A stretch of DNA of 64,000 bases from Panaeolus papilionaceus. Its lineage: Eukaryota > Basidiomycota > Agaricomycetes > Agaricales. The stretch spans positions 620,001-684,000 of the forward strand of contig JADNRZ010000019.1 of NCBI GenBank assembly GCA_015501605.1, read 5' to 3'. Below the pieces are notes generated by a model. It had not been told where the DNA came from. It worked only from the letters and a program-made list of their open reading frames with translations, and ran no database searches. A program made the translations under genes and the position numbers. Positions 46,089 through 58,821 of this stretch are shown here, in pieces. Each line of letters starts with the position of its first letter. The stretch's first letter is position 1.

Positions 46089-47707
46089 ATGAAATCTTAT
46101 GATCATGCTCAATCCGAGTCTCATGCGTTCTTGTCCATCCCTATCTTTCCCGTTGAGATTTTTGCTGCGATCATCGATGAAGTAGCATATCTTCAAGAGC
46201 CAGTCGATAAACTTCAGGACATCAGATCTTGTGCCCTTGTCTGCAATGCATTCGCAGAACTCACCAGACCGCACATCTTCCGGAAACTTTCCGTGTACCT
46301 GGATCGTCCTCCACACAGGACGCGCCCTTCTGCTATTTTTTTTGTGACATTGGAGAGGGATCCTTCCGTCGGCAAGCATGTCAGAGAGCTCGCGGTGCAG
46401 TGCGGTGGCTGGACAGCGTCAGAGCAGCCCGAGAAGGAGACAAAATATCTGGATGCTCTCCTCCATCTACCTGGTCTAGTTTCACTTGAGGTGCTGGACT
46501 TCCATGGTCATAAAACACCCACAGACTTCAGGGATCAATTTCGCATGCAGCTTATCTTGACCAATGTCTCAAGCGGGAGGCTTCAGTCGCTTGACATCGA
46601 ACATATGCATGATTTACCTTTCGACGAAATCTTTGCGCAACCCTCATTAACCTCCCTTCGCCTGCATAATTGTCACATTCCAACCTCCAATGAGGAGGGG
46701 TCACCTAAGATCCGCATTCCACCTCACATCAAGACTCTTACAATCAGCAACTACGGGGGGTTTCCGCTATCCCTCATACTTCAAACCAACATCGAGTCGC
46801 TCACTGTACACGATGTTTTGTTCGTCACCCCAATGTCAACGGATTCAAGGGTCCCACACGCATGTCGCCGAACACCCTCTAAAATCACAAAACTGTGCTT
46901 GAGAAAGCTACCAAACATTGACAGCAAACGTCTCCTCGTCGATGCCTTTACCGCTCAAACCAGGGGCTGTGAATGCAGGCCTCTCGACTACCTTCAAGAC
47001 CTAGAAATGGATCTCTATACACCATCAAGTACGGGCTGCCTCAGGCTGCTTCTTCCTAGCTTGCATTCATTGCAATCTCTTACTATTTCAGGTGAGCAGT
47101 CTTCGGGCCTTCTCAGATTCAACTTGAAGTTAACGAGGAGTATGTTTGCACTGCTTCTCACAACACTACAATCCATACCATAGGGCACCGTTTCGCATCA
47201 ACAGCACTTCTGGAGCTCGAGATACGCATACACAATCGAACCACATTCAACCTGAAATTTCTTTCTATTTCTTTCTATTGTCGTGGGCGGAAGTATGCGA
47301 ACTTTCACAAGCATTTGCTCTCACTCCTCGAAGCAATGGCGGCGGACAATAAGCTCGAAGAGCTGCGACTGTGCTTTGACTGTGACGAAGCGCCACTCTA
47401 CGCGGGAAGCACGCACGACGATGATTCAGCAATTGGGTTACCTGAGCGGGATCCATGGTCTCTTCTCGACGAGGTTTTGGCGGGGCATTCGGCATTTCCC
47501 AAACTGAAGACTGTAGATATTAGACTGCACTTTTCCGGCTTAGGCAGCCGAGTGGTGGAAATATTAAAATCAAGATGGGACGGGCGTCGAGGCTTTAAAG
47601 ACTTCTTGAAGAGGTCGATGCCCAGACTCGCTCGTGTCGATAGAGGGGTCCATTTTACGACGGAGGTCGCGATATGTGATGAAAGGGGAACCCCGTTTTA
47701 CAGGTAG
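46089..47707 (+). CDS. F-box/LRR-like protein, copy 2
   Basis: Two exons, 46089-47091 and 47184-47707, give 508 residues. It is a close paralogue of copy 1: F-box part IFPVEIFAAIIDEVAYLQEP then SCALVCNAFAELTRPHIFRK; repeats NVSSGRLQSLDIEHMHDLPF, PSLTSLRLHNCHIP, NIESLTVHD; and the same intron place after SLQSLTIS. Exon 2 carries RIHNRTTFNLKFLSISFYC, matching copy 1. The start is the ATG that aligns with copy 1's N-terminus. The frame is open 45 codons further up, but that part looks like leader. Copies 1 and 2 arose by local duplication and have diverged throughout, with no stops, so both are probably functional. Confidence 0.87.
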
Positions 47708-48141
47708 AGTCATCCAGGTAGTGCATGGTAAATTCGTAATACATAACTGTTCAGTCTTTGTCAAATCTAACGATGTGGTCGGATGTATATACATACCACA
47801 AAACCCTCCAGTGCTATAAAACTCAAAAATTTCTCGTCAGAGTCGAAGTGATCAACGCAAAAGGTGTTGTAACAATCTGGTTCGAAGGGGGGCAACTGCT
47901 GGACTATTTAAAACAGAAAAGACTAAATATCTGCGCATTCCAAAAAGAAATACTTATGCATGGTTTGGTGGAGTAAGAACGTATTTTGAGCTGGGATCCA
48001 TCGGAGTTTTAAATGTAGACACCCGAATCAAACTCAAGTCCGGAAATATCCAGCTCTCTCCTGAGACGGAGGCTATGACTTGCTTTATTGTTTCCTCCGC
48101 TTCATCTCACGTCGAAATTTGAGAAGAGCCAATATCTGTAG
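47708..48141. other. Intergenic between F-box copies 2 and 3
   Basis: 3' UTR and promoter; nothing else seen. Confidence 0.5.
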
Positions 48142-49922
48142 ATGAGCGAAGATACACAGTCAATGTCTTTGGGGACATCTGAACAACATGGAGACCGGGT
48201 TTTCCCTCTGGAAATATTCGAGAAAATCCTCAAGGCTATACCCCACAGCAACAGGTATTCTGACATGATTGGATGGGAACATCAAACGATCCAAAGCTGT
48301 AGCCTCGTATGCAAGGACTTTGTGCGACTAGCTCGACCTTTTCTGTTTTACAAGGCGTACGTAGGGGCCTATCATTCTGGTCCTGGACGTGGTATCCATC
48401 ATCGCATGTCGGATATCCTTGTCGAAAACCCTTATGTCCGGACATACGTGCAGGAACTTTCATACTTGTGTCCAATGCGCATACCAGGAAGCGAAGTTGA
48501 GCCAGAAGAAGACCTTTCCGTGTTTTTAAAGTTACCCTGCTTGAAGAGGCTGGATGTCAACTGCAGATCTTTGGACCGCACAACTTATCAAAATTCAGCG
48601 CCTGATGCATTTGGCTATCGTCAGCTTCTGGAAACATATTTACCAATGGGGCAGTTAACAACCGTGTCCATCTTTGGATGCGAAGGATTGCCAATCGCTA
48701 TCGTCCTCGCATCGTCTGGCCTCAAGAACTTGAAACTGACGGCCTGCAATCTTTCCTTGGAAGGCATGAAATTAGATGGGTCCCATCTAGCTGCACACCG
48801 CCTCACACGCCTTATCATGGATGAGGTCTCCAATGTCCCGTTATCCACTCTTTTCAGTCCAAGGTCTTGCTCGGAGCTGAAGTCCCTTGATATTCACTCA
48901 ATAGAGGCCGCAGAGGAACCAGCTTTTGTTTGGCATCTCGCCACAGATGGGGCATTTGGCAAGTTGAAGGATTTGAAGATAGACGGGCAAGGGGCATGGA
49001 GGAAGCTTATTGACGCCGCCTTATTGGGTGGGGGGGTGTCCCAAATATTTCCAGCAGTGAAAAGGCTCAAAATCCGACCGGGGGTCTCCAGGACGGATCC
49101 CCAGCCAGACGACTGGTATAGTGACTTGTTCCGCCAGTGCTTATTTCCTCGACTTGAGGAGGTCAACGTGAAGGGTAAGCATAGAATCATCTTTTGAAAT
49201 AATCTCGTCTTTCCGACCTCAAACAACCGATATTCAAAGGTTCCCAGTATTCCTTCGACATCTACGACCTCGAGTTGGATCTATGTCTGGAGCAATGCAA
49301 GAGCACGGTGAAGAGAATTTCTATAACTTGGGACCTGTACACCGTAAGCGTCAGCAACGCAGAATTTGTGGTCTGGGCAATTATTCCAATCTTGGAGAAC
49401 ATCCCCTCAGACAATGTCCTCGAGACCATCGAGTTGGTTATCCAACCCTGGCTCAAGTGCGACTGGGACGCAGAAGGCGCTGAAGGTGATGAAGAAGAAA
49501 TCCACGACCCAAATTTCGAAGGATGGCAAGCGCTGGAGGAACTTCTCCTGGAATCGCCGACTCGATTCCCCCGCCTCCGTTCTGTCGCAATATCCGTGCA
49601 GTTCAAACCACGGTTTGAGCTGGACAACAATCTCGAAAAACACATATCCCAACGCCCCCAAATCGATCGTTTATCGTGGTTTGCCGGATTACCAATGAGA
49701 AAACTACGCGCCGCGACGGACCTGAGCGTGAAATGTGAATTTTGGGTAGAGGTCCTTGTAAGCGGTCTCAACTCAATTTTTAACCCCCACTTAATAACCT
49801 TGATAAAGAACCTTCGTGAAGGCCTTTCAATTCGCCTGAAACCAGAGACCAACTCGTTCTCTTTCACCAATACGAAATTCTGGTCCTCATCCGATTCTGA
49901 AGATGACCCAGACTTTGATTAA
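48142..49922 (+). CDS. F-box/LRR-like protein, copy 3 (divergent)
   Basis: Two exons, 48142-49174 and 49240-49922, give 571 residues. The F-box part reads VFPLEIFEKILKAIPHS and, after an insert, QSCSLVCKDFVRLARPFLFY. Leucine-rich segments follow (LPCLKRLDVNCRSL, GLKNLKLTACNLSL, CSELKSLDIHSIEA, AVKRLKIRPG). Exon 2 encodes an ordered part with WDLYTVSVSNAEFVVWAIIP and an acidic tail (SSSDSEDDPDFD) not present in copies 1 and 2. Sequence similarity to the other two is low outside the F-box, so it is an older family member. The intron is at a different sequence context (EEVNVKG). Same strand and spacing as the others, forming a three-gene array. Confidence 0.85.
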
Positions 49923-50197
49923 TGTTTTGTTACCGGCCTGCACAATTCACATCTGGGGTGCTTGTAGGGGAGTGAAAAAATGGTGCGTCATCACAACGAA
50001 TGTCCAAAGGATGAATTGGGTCGTCGTGCACACTTAAGGGTCTTACTAACTTCGCCTTGCGTTTTTGCAAAAAGGGAGAACGTCCTCATGAGCAAAGCCA
50101 GGCGTCATCGGATACCCATCATCGTCCAACAATCTGAGTCCCAGAATTGGCCCAGTACGTGTATTGTCCAACCTTGACACGCTACAATACGACTGCG

Positions 50198-52816
50198 TTA
50201 TCCTGCTTGAGCGATACATTGGTTCTCCTGTGTCGTACAAGCGGCAACTGTGAACCCATTCTGGTTCCCTGAAGCGTTTGCCGCGTCTGAACATTGGTTC
50301 TTTTGTAGGTTACTGTATCACGCAGATCGGCCTCAATGGGTGTTGAAGAAACAAATAATCAAGTGTAAACGTACCAGGAACGAACCACAGCGTCCTTTTG
50401 AGCATTAAACGTGTTACCCTGAACCTGGAACTGACCATTTCCGATCGATGTTACTGCAGGAGCGGCGACATTGCCCAGGCTTCCAGTGAAAGTTTGAAGG
50501 TTGGAGCTGTTGTTGCCACCACTGCCACCAGTGTTATTCCCAACGACGTTACTCGTATTTCCGTTCGGGTTGCTAACATTTCGATTTGAACCGTTATTGT
50601 TGCCATTGTTATTTGAAGGCGGTGGCTCAGAGCCCGTGTCGGTTATCGGCCTGCCTTGATTATCGAGTGCTTGAACGCTTGCGAAATTCTATGGGAGGCT
50701 AATCAGGTAGATGTTCTGGAGGCTGAACAACGTGGAAACGTACCGTGGTTATACCAAACACGGCATTGAAAGCGTCGGCCGCGGCACCTGTTCCGTTGGG
50801 GCTTGAAGCTGCTGCTGCCTTAGCACGGTCACAAGTCGCGATGGCTGTGGCGTCAGCCCTACAACTATCCCCCACGCGGTCGCACATAGCATTGGCAATG
50901 ACATTGATATTCGTTGACGGCCCTTGTCCAAATGCAACTAATGTCCGTGTTCAGTAAGTAGCAACACCAAGAACATGGACACTCACTACCAGCCTCCGGT
51001 GAGAAGCTCGTTTGGCGCTGACCATTGAAAACGCCAAAATCGATTCTGGGAGTAGGACAGGTTCCAAAGTTCCCAATAGCGTTATTCCCATTGTTGTTGT
51101 TGCCTCCATTATTATTGCCTCCAGTATTGGTGTTGCCACCACTATTTCCTGTATTCGTTCCAGCACCTCCATCACTGGTACCACCACCGTCACCAGCACC
51201 ACCATTGCCCACAGGGACAGCAGACGAACTGCTGGTCGGAGTTGGGGATGCGACAAACGTAATGGGAGGGATGGGCCCGGCAGAACTGATGCCTGAGGTC
51301 AGGGGATTGCCTTGGGTATCGAGAGGAACAACATTCGCGAAGTTCTGCAAGACCCTCCGTCGTTAGTTGAAGCGTCAGATGGACAGATCAAGGGACTCAC
51401 GGTGCTTTCCCCAAATACGGCGTTGAAAGCATCCGCTTGAGCACCCGTACCACTGGGTGGGACCAAAGATGCTCTGGAAGCCTCGGTACAGAGATCCCGG
51501 GCTGCTTGGTTTGCGTTACAGGTATTGGTTAAAGCATTGCAGATGAATTCTAAAATCGACGAAAATACCGGGTCAGGAGCATGCTTTTCAGAAAATATGT
51601 TTGGGTGCATACCAGTAATGAGAGTAATATTTGGGGCTGAGGCCTGGTCAAACGATACTACGATAGAAACATCAATCAAAAAGGGTGACAGTGATAATCT
51701 GGGCAGGTGCTCACCTTGATCAGCAGGTCTGAAGCTTGTTTCCCGTCGGTTATCGTATCCGGCACCGAATTCGATTTCTGGAATGCTACAACTGCCAAAG
51801 CTGGCCCCGGTTGGCAGTGGAGAAACAGTGGGAGTTGCAACAGGCGTCGTCGATGAAGCACGGCGTCCAAATGTGACGACTACTGCGCCTGAAGGAATGG
51901 GAATAGGTGTTCCAACAACCTTGACAGTAATTGCTCTCTGGAAGGTAATTAAATCAACCAGTCCGAGGTTTTGAGTACACAGTCCATGGAAACCTACAGG
52001 GCAGTTCCGAGATTCCTCGGCTAAAACATCTTGTGTTTTGGAACCTTTGATATATGGTGAAATCGTCTTAGATGGTGCAAGTCTTGAAGGTTGGACATAA
52101 GGCTCTGTAATAAACGTTACATGAATCATGAACTCACTGTCGGCCACCTAGCTGCTGAAAAGGAGAGGTGTTGCGTTGTGATCCCTTTACGACAGTAGCC
52201 TTCAAAGCGGGGTCATAGAAAAGATCAGGATCGTTGGCAGGATCTTGTGATTGTACGAGACCATAGAGCTCTGCATTTCGAGATGCCTTTTGGCAATACA
52301 CGGAATTGAGAAGCTTGGGTGGGTTCCACGAGTTGTCCTGATGCAAGACGGAGGTCGTGAGTTAAGGAGTAATCGATGCATGATAACAAGCCTACAGTTG
52401 GTGTATTCTTTTCCAACTGCCGGTACTCAATTGCGACAGCAATCATTTCAGCCTGGGTGTTGGAATCAAACTGCCTACTGGCGTCTGATTATTTTATTAG
52501 GGCTATAATACAGTCCAGACATAGTACATGAATACGAACCAATTATATCGTCTGCCATATCTTGTTGAGAGCATTCCGGCTGGGTAGCCAACAACGGGAA
52601 TACAGCATCCCCTGCAAGCTTTCCACAGATTTCGTCAAGACAAGCTTCACTGAGTCTCTTCATGAGAGTTGGTTGTCCTTGACCTAATCGACGACGAGAA
52701 AAGAAGATAGGCCTGCCATCCCTTTCAAGAACGTTTTCACGACCGTAGATCTGCAAACTGGAGTGGGCGAGAAGGAAAAATAAAACATGAAAGAGGGTGA
52801 TCTTGGGAGATAACAT
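50198..52816 (-). CDS. Secreted modular cysteine-containing protein, copy 1, function unknown
   Basis: The gene starts at ATG 52816 with a signal peptide (MLSPKITLFHVLFFLLAHSS) and ends at TAA 50198-50200. After GRENVLERDGRPIFFSRRRL and a conserved CLDEICGKLAG...ECSQQDMADDIIG block comes EYRQLEKNTPT, then ITVKVVGTPIPIPSGAVVVT. Two similar modules follow, each made of an F/Y-G-x-R-x-T-S-F motif (GYDNRRETSFRPADQ; FNGQRQTSFSPEAG), a helical cysteine part (FICNALTNTCNANQAARDLC; MCDRVGDSCRADATAIATCD) and GTGAQADAFNAVFG plus NFANVxxLDxQGxP. Gly/Asn-rich linkers connect them. The last module has GNGQFQVQGN, NLQKNQCSDAANASGNQNGF and CIAQAG. Many short introns interrupt it. It is likely exported to the wall or medium; I know no characterised relative. 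Tandem with the copy at 53530-56159. Confidence 0.8.
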
Positions 52817-53529
52817 TGAAAAATTGACCCGTTAAACGTGAACACAATTACGAGAAATGAGAAAGTCCAACAAGTCCAAACGTTGTAAAACTACAGAAGA
52901 GATAAATGAGTCGCAGACTCAATAGACACCTGGCCAAAGAGAACGAAGGGGAGGGAGAGCAGAGTTCAGAAATACGAGTGCTTCACCGTCATGGAAAGAG
53001 GTAAGAACTGTTGTTCTCGTCGAGTCCGAGGCCGAGATATCCAAGTAAGAAACCGGCCGCCATGTCAGATCAGACGTTCCCCACACCTCGTGGAAAGTCA
53101 AGTACAAGCGACGGAAATTGTTGCTGTGCCAACCGAATTGAATTTAGGCTTTGAAATTCAGATTGGCTTGGTCGACATATAGGGGTATGCACCACCCATG
53201 CTCAACTGATTGAACTGAACACAAATGTCATCAGCAAATAAGCTCTCATATCAAGGAAGTTATTGCGGTGTTATTTAAAACTGGGTCAAAGAGATATCTC
53301 TTATCCCTTCCATTCGCTAGTAAAGCGACCATCATTGAGTATGTAGGACACCCTTCGTCGCGAGTGCGCCATTTTTTCATGGATGGACCATTCAACGCCG
53401 CAGGTAATGGCCTTATGGAGCTGAGCGATGAAGTTGAAGACAACCAAGCTGACGATTGAGCACAAAGTTTTTCGAAGGGTTGTAAATCCACACGTGCTTG
53501 ATTCCCAAAATAAATAAAAATTACATAAA
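52817..53529. other. Promoter of copy 1 and 3' region of copy 2
   Basis: No gene recognised. Minus-strand frames within it (for example 53246-53491) overlap the 3' flank of copy 2 and have no motif. Confidence 0.45.
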
Positions 53530-56159
53530 TTAGTAATAGCTGCCGTTAGCCTGCTTGAGCAAGGCATTGCTTTTCTTGGTCCCCGCAGGCCACAACAGTG
53601 AATCCGTTCTGATTCCCCGATGCATTGGCAGCGTCTGAACACTGGTTTTGCTGGACATTACTGAAGAAGGGCGATTCTTGATTAGACGCCAGTGCGATGA
53701 TACCAATTTTATTGAACACTTACCATGAGCGGATGACTGCCTCTCTCTGCGAGTTGATGACTGCATTCCCTGCGACCTGGAACTGTCCGTTTCCAAGAGA
53801 GGTCACAGTTGGTGCTGGGATATTACCAAGTCTACCAGTGAATCCCTGAAGGTTGGGGTTTGTGTTGGCACCTCCATTGGCCGTTCTTGTTGGAGTGGCC
53901 GGGGTGGCAATTGTTCTAGTACTGCTGCTAGTCTGAGTGAACGAAACGACGACGACACCACCACCTCCAGTACTCCTGGCAGAGGAAGGTCGTGCCTGAG
54001 GACCACTACCGTTGTTGTTGATGGGGGAGGGGGCACCAGAATCACCAGTAATAGGCCTGCCCTGGATGTCTGTTGGAGGTATGCTGGAAAAGAGCTGGAA
54101 AAAAAGAGATATGACGTCAGTAGTCGACATTGACACGGCATTGAGAACTAATGACATACGGTTATGGTACCAAAGACAGCGTTGAAGGCATCAGCCTGTG
54201 CTCCAGTTCCATTCGGCGCCGCAGCAGCTGCTTCTTGTGCTCGTCTGCAAGTCTCGACCGCAGTTGCATCACCCCCGCAAACTGTGGCGACGTTGTTACA
54301 GAGGGCATCAGCAATGACATTAATATTCCTTGAGGTTGTTCGACCAAAAGCGGCTGCAACGGTGTCATGATCCGAAGTTTGAATTTTATTATGATAGAGG
54401 AAGCGTACTCACCACGGAAAGTTGTTTGGAAAGTTCCGTCGAACCCAGGACCCCAATCGATCTTAGGTAAAGTACAAGTTCCAAAGTTTCCTAGGCCGTT
54501 GTTGTTATTGCCACTAGGATTGTTGCCGCCATTATTCGTCCCACCACCAGTTGGGCTGGGTGTGAGAGAAGCAGTCGCGGTAGATGAGGAAGAACCTGAT
54601 GAAGTAGTGCTTGGTAAAATGACATTTCCCTGATCATCGCGAACCAGGACATTGCCAAAGTTCTATGGAGATATCACTCTTCAGATCCGCTCATTTTATA
54701 CTAGACTGAAGAGGACCAACCGTGCGGATGCCGAATCGATTGTTGAAAGCATCTGCTTGACTTCCAGTCCGAACAGGAGCAGCCAAAGATGCTTCGCTAG
54801 CCTCCCTGCACAGATCCTTGGCTATCTGGTTTGCTCTACAAACATCGGTCAAGGAGTCACAAATGAATTCTGTAGAAGGGAAGGTCAGAGAGGAGAAACG
54901 CCCATATGTTGAAAACAGATAACGATGGACATACGGGTTATAATTGATATATCTTGAGCAGATTCATGGTTGAAAGAATCTAAAAGGTCACCATTGTTGA
55001 GTAAGTTAATACCGGAAGAAGGGTGAATTTCTTACTTCGGTCAGTAGGCCGGAAACTGGTTTCGCGTCGATTGTCATACCCAGGTCCAAACTCAATCTCT
55101 GGGACAGTGCACTCGCCAAAGTCAGCGTCAACAGGAAGTGGAAGGCTCGCCGTTGGGGTCGGCGATGCAGCCGTTGAAGCACGATTTCCGTAAGTGACAA
55201 CCACGGCTCCCGATGGCACAACGACTGGCGGTCCTGTCACTTTCACTCTCACAACTCCCTGAGAGTAGAAAAGTGTGAGCCCCTTTATTAACAAGTTGAT
55301 AGGAGGCGACAAACATCGCAATTTGCTAACGGTTGCTGTTGCTCAGGTGATCTCATCTGGACGATGGGTTGGACTGTATCCGCAGGTTTGACGGTCGTAG
55401 GAAATCTTGAATAACGCCTGTTTGAGTTCCTAAACGATCTGTTAACAGGATATGTACGTACTGCTGCACTTCATTTTGCCTAAAAGGAAAAGTATTATCC
55501 TGTGAACCCTTGACGACAGCGGTCTTTAGAGCAGGATCAAAGAAGAGATTAGGATCATTAGCAGGGTCTTGAGCTTGAACGAGGCCGTAAAGTTCCGGGT
55601 TCCTGGGTGGCCTTTGACAATAAACGGAATTGAGGAATGAAGGAGGGTCTGTTGAATTGTCCTGCCAAGAAAAATGACGGAGACGCCGTCAAGCTTCAGC
55701 AAAAAAAAGTACGAGGATCTTCAAAGGTGGATTCACCAGTGGTGTATTTTTCTCCAGCTGACGAAATTCAATTGCAATGGCAATCATTGACGCCTGTGTG
55801 TTGGCATCGAATCGTCGACTGGCGTCTATTTGGCAGCATCAGTAAGATGACCTGGACCATGCATAGGCACAATGAGAGTTACCGATGATGTCATCTGCTG
55901 CATCTTGCTGAGAGCATTCAGGTTGAGCAGCTAAAAGAGAGGATATGGCACTCGTGGCCAGCTTTTCGCAGATTTCATCTGGGCACACTTCACGGAGACG
56001 CTGCAAGAACGCGGGCTTTGTTTGACCAATGCGCCGACGCGAAATGTATACAGGCTTCCCATCTCGTTCTAAGATGTTTTCACGTCCATAAGCTTGCCAA
56101 TGGAGGGTTGCGACCAAAAAGACAGCGATGATGTAGAAATGTGCTCTGGCGACGAACAT
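53530..56159 (-). CDS. Secreted modular cysteine-containing protein, copy 2, function unknown
   Basis: Paralogue of the gene at 50198-52816 with the same domain order. It starts at ATG 56159 (signal peptide MFVARAHFYIIAVFLVATLH), then GRENILERDGKPVYISRRRI, CPDEICEKLAT and ECSQQDAADDIIG, and FRQLEKNTP. A strand region (VRVKVTGPPVVVPSGAVVVT) leads to module 1 (IEFGPGYDNRRETSFRPTDR; ADAFNNRFGIRT) and module 2 (IDWGPGFDGTFQTTFR; NVIADALCNNVATVCGGDAT; GTGAQADAFNAVFG). A Ser/Thr/Gly linker with GGGGVVVVSFTQTSSSTRT precedes the terminal module GNGQFQVAGNAVINSQREAV, NVQQNQCSDAANASGNQNGF and CLAQANGSYY. TAA at 53530-53532. The frame is open further upstream, but the signal peptide fixes the start. No lesions seen. 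It is more diverged from copy 1 than the pseudogene at 40093 is. Confidence 0.8.
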
Positions 56160-58753
56160 TTTTGAGGGATTGATTTTAGCTGGAGACGAAAAAGAAGGTA
56201 TTTGGATAAAAGAATGTGGTTGACTTGCAAACCGCTGAAGAGCAAATAAGAGTCTCGGACTCGAGCGGACGCCTGGTCGAAAAGAATGACAATAAGAACA
56301 AAAAGAAGTGAGCAAGAGGCCAGCATGAGTCCAGTCGGTAAACGCGTCGTTTTAAAGGATTGTTGAGCCCCTCATGGTCAACAGAACCCCACACAACCAC
56401 ACGAGGGCGCAACCCTTGCATACTTTTTCCAGATTCATGCAGGATGAGAAACTCACTTCCACAGGCCTTTCCGTTGCTTTGCCAACACATATCAATGCTT
56501 AAATTCAAGCTTGATAAGTACATATGACGATGGTGTTACACATACCGTAGGCAGGATTTTAGCCTTATAAACCAGCGAGGGGGCTAAAATCACGCCTACC
56601 AAGTGACAGGTGCCGTGCTGGTGAGAGACATAGGGGGCAGGTGGTTGAAGCCGATTATACCCCCTTACCACCTCCCCGTCCTTCCATCCTTCAGAGATTC
56701 GTATAGGCCCACTTATCACGTCCGCGTGCTTTGTCATCCATTCGGTGGTAGCACCCAGGCTCGTCAACATGATCATGTTGTTCCCATTCTCGCTCTTCTG
56801 CAGCTTCCCAGCCTGCCATTGTCAGCCCCGTCTCAGAATTCTCGCTGCCAGCTTTTTCATTTTACTGAAGGTTACGATTGTGTTAAAGATGAGTCAGGTG
56901 GGTGCAAGACAGGAGGAAATGGCCAGGATTGTAGAGGTGGAAGAGTTGACGAAGCTGAATTGAATAAACTGTTGTTACTTGTATTTCCCTCGTCCAGAAC
57001 AAGGTCTGCGACAGCAACAAGACGACGAGGAAGAAAAGCAAACTGACTTGCGCGAGGAACGAAATCAAGGAGATGAGAGAACGACAAGAACGGGTCATCA
57101 CGAAGATCTACGTGTTTGTACCCGTGTGGGATAGCTCACCTTGCAAGCACGTACAAATACCAACGTTTACGCGCCCGTCGACTTTACAGTTGCGGTTTGC
57201 AGTCGGAATTTCGCAAAAAATGTTTGGTTCAGCTTGGTTGTGGCTCACGCTCACGCTTTGGATGGCGCGCAGGGTCCATCCCATGCTCGCTCCAGTTCTC
57301 GTATGTCCTCCCTAACTTGGGGAACCATAATAAAACGGTCTTGTTCATTATTGAAACATGTTGTCTTATCAATTGCAGCGGCTTGGAGCATGTAAGCTCT
57401 CTCCAGAACTCGATAAACTGAGCTTCCATGACCCTGACTGGACCCTAAACGTGACACTGACAAATATAACCAAAGCATTTTCGCAAAATCGGTTCTGCAA
57501 ACCGCAATGCAAGGCACTGTAGAAGGCGTTCCCATCATTGTGCCGCCTCGGTTGGCGAACTTCTCAACAGTATCATGTGCTTGTCATATTTTTACAAGAA
57601 ACTGCCTTTACACGAGAGAAATGGCTGATATATCTTGCGACACGGCCCTCCGAACGCTGGAGCCCTGATGAGGCCTTCAAGTTGAACTGTAGTCGTCAGG
57701 GCCATATGATTATGTGAGTCCGTTTTTAGGATGAATGAAATAAGAGAGCGTTATATATACAGTGTTTAATGTTACTTTTGAGAAATACCCTCGTGATCTA
57801 TATGTTATTGAAATCCCCAGCATCACGTTTCCTACTTTAGACTTCTACCTTGCAGTACCCTCCGACGGGGGTGGAACGTAGGGAGTCTGCAAAATAAATT
57901 GGGTAGGGATCCGTACTTACCTTTGTAGTATGTTACCGATGAAGCAGGATTTGTCTTTTAATCCCAAGTATCTACAAATGACAGCTACTTGCTGTGCACT
58001 AGACAGATCATGCACGATGTACAGAAGTCAGCAGGCAGGGCCCCGTGCAGCGAGCTTCTCTTGATATAAAAATACTGCTTCTCTGATAGTTATTTTTAAA
58101 ATTCGCCAAACTTAAATGACAAGTTCTATGGACGGACGCTGTTCCCAACAAAAGGATTCATGTCTCAAGGGCTTGTGAGATAGACAAATCCAAAAGCTTA
58201 AACAAATCATGATAGTGATCGCTTAAATAAACCTGTATACATGGGGAGGGGCGATCAGTCAATCATTAGACGGACAGTAGTCATACTTATTCAAAGAGTG
58301 TGGTATCAGGCTAGAAGCATGATAGGTTTAAGTAAATGCTCCGCAATCGATTTGAAATCCCCACTACACCTACTGAGGACATGTCCCAAATGCTATACTA
58401 CGGTACCGATTAAATGTGCAGCCTTGCTACTCCGCAGGAGCTTCGAACGGCGCTAATTATTCGAGACAATCCCTTCGCAACACTGGTTATCGGGATGTTA
58501 TAAAGGGAACTACGTGGTACCCACGCTTATTTATGTCGCCCATAGGAAAGGCTTGAAGTGGAACGTGCGTCGGCAATGCACCAACGTTATCACCAGATAC
58601 CAGTCCGTATCTCACCCAATGACATCCTGGACTTCAGAAATTCCTTTCTTTCACACAGCGCCTCGTTTAATCAAGACAGCCCAACGGCAACACTAGGCCA
58701 ATTCTTATATAGATCAAGCACAGGAGAATGTGACACATTCTGGGGATTTAAAC
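56160..58753. other. 2.6 kb divergent intergenic region
   Basis: Promoters of the secreted protein (minus) and the transporter (plus). A plus-strand frame at 56745-56963 begins with a hydrophobic stretch (MIMLFPFSLFCSFPACH) but has no convincing continuation. Contains the imperfect inverted repeat at 57190-57507. Confidence 0.4.
57190..57507. repeat. Imperfect inverted repeat, arms about 32 bases
   Basis: TTGCGGTTTGCAG then TTCGCAAAAAATG at 57190-57222 is mirrored by CATTTTCGCAAAATCGG then CTGCAAACCGCAA at 57476-57507. Weaker similarity continues inwards. About 250 bases lie between the arms. Could be an old fold-back element or inverted local duplication. Confidence 0.5.
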
Positions 58754-58760
58754 TATAAAA
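58754..58760 (+). promoter_or_regulatory. TATA box of the transporter gene
   Basis: TATAAAA 62 bases before the ATG at 58822. Confidence 0.45.
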
Positions 58761-58821
58761 GCATTGAAATTGCTTCCACAATACAAGCAGAGTCCCCTTG
58801 ATCTCAGCCCCCTACTTCAAC

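Noticed and set aside
57251..57538. 95-codon minus-strand frame over the inverted repeat
   Set aside because: Part of its similarity to the plus-strand frame is due to the inverted repeat itself; no known family.
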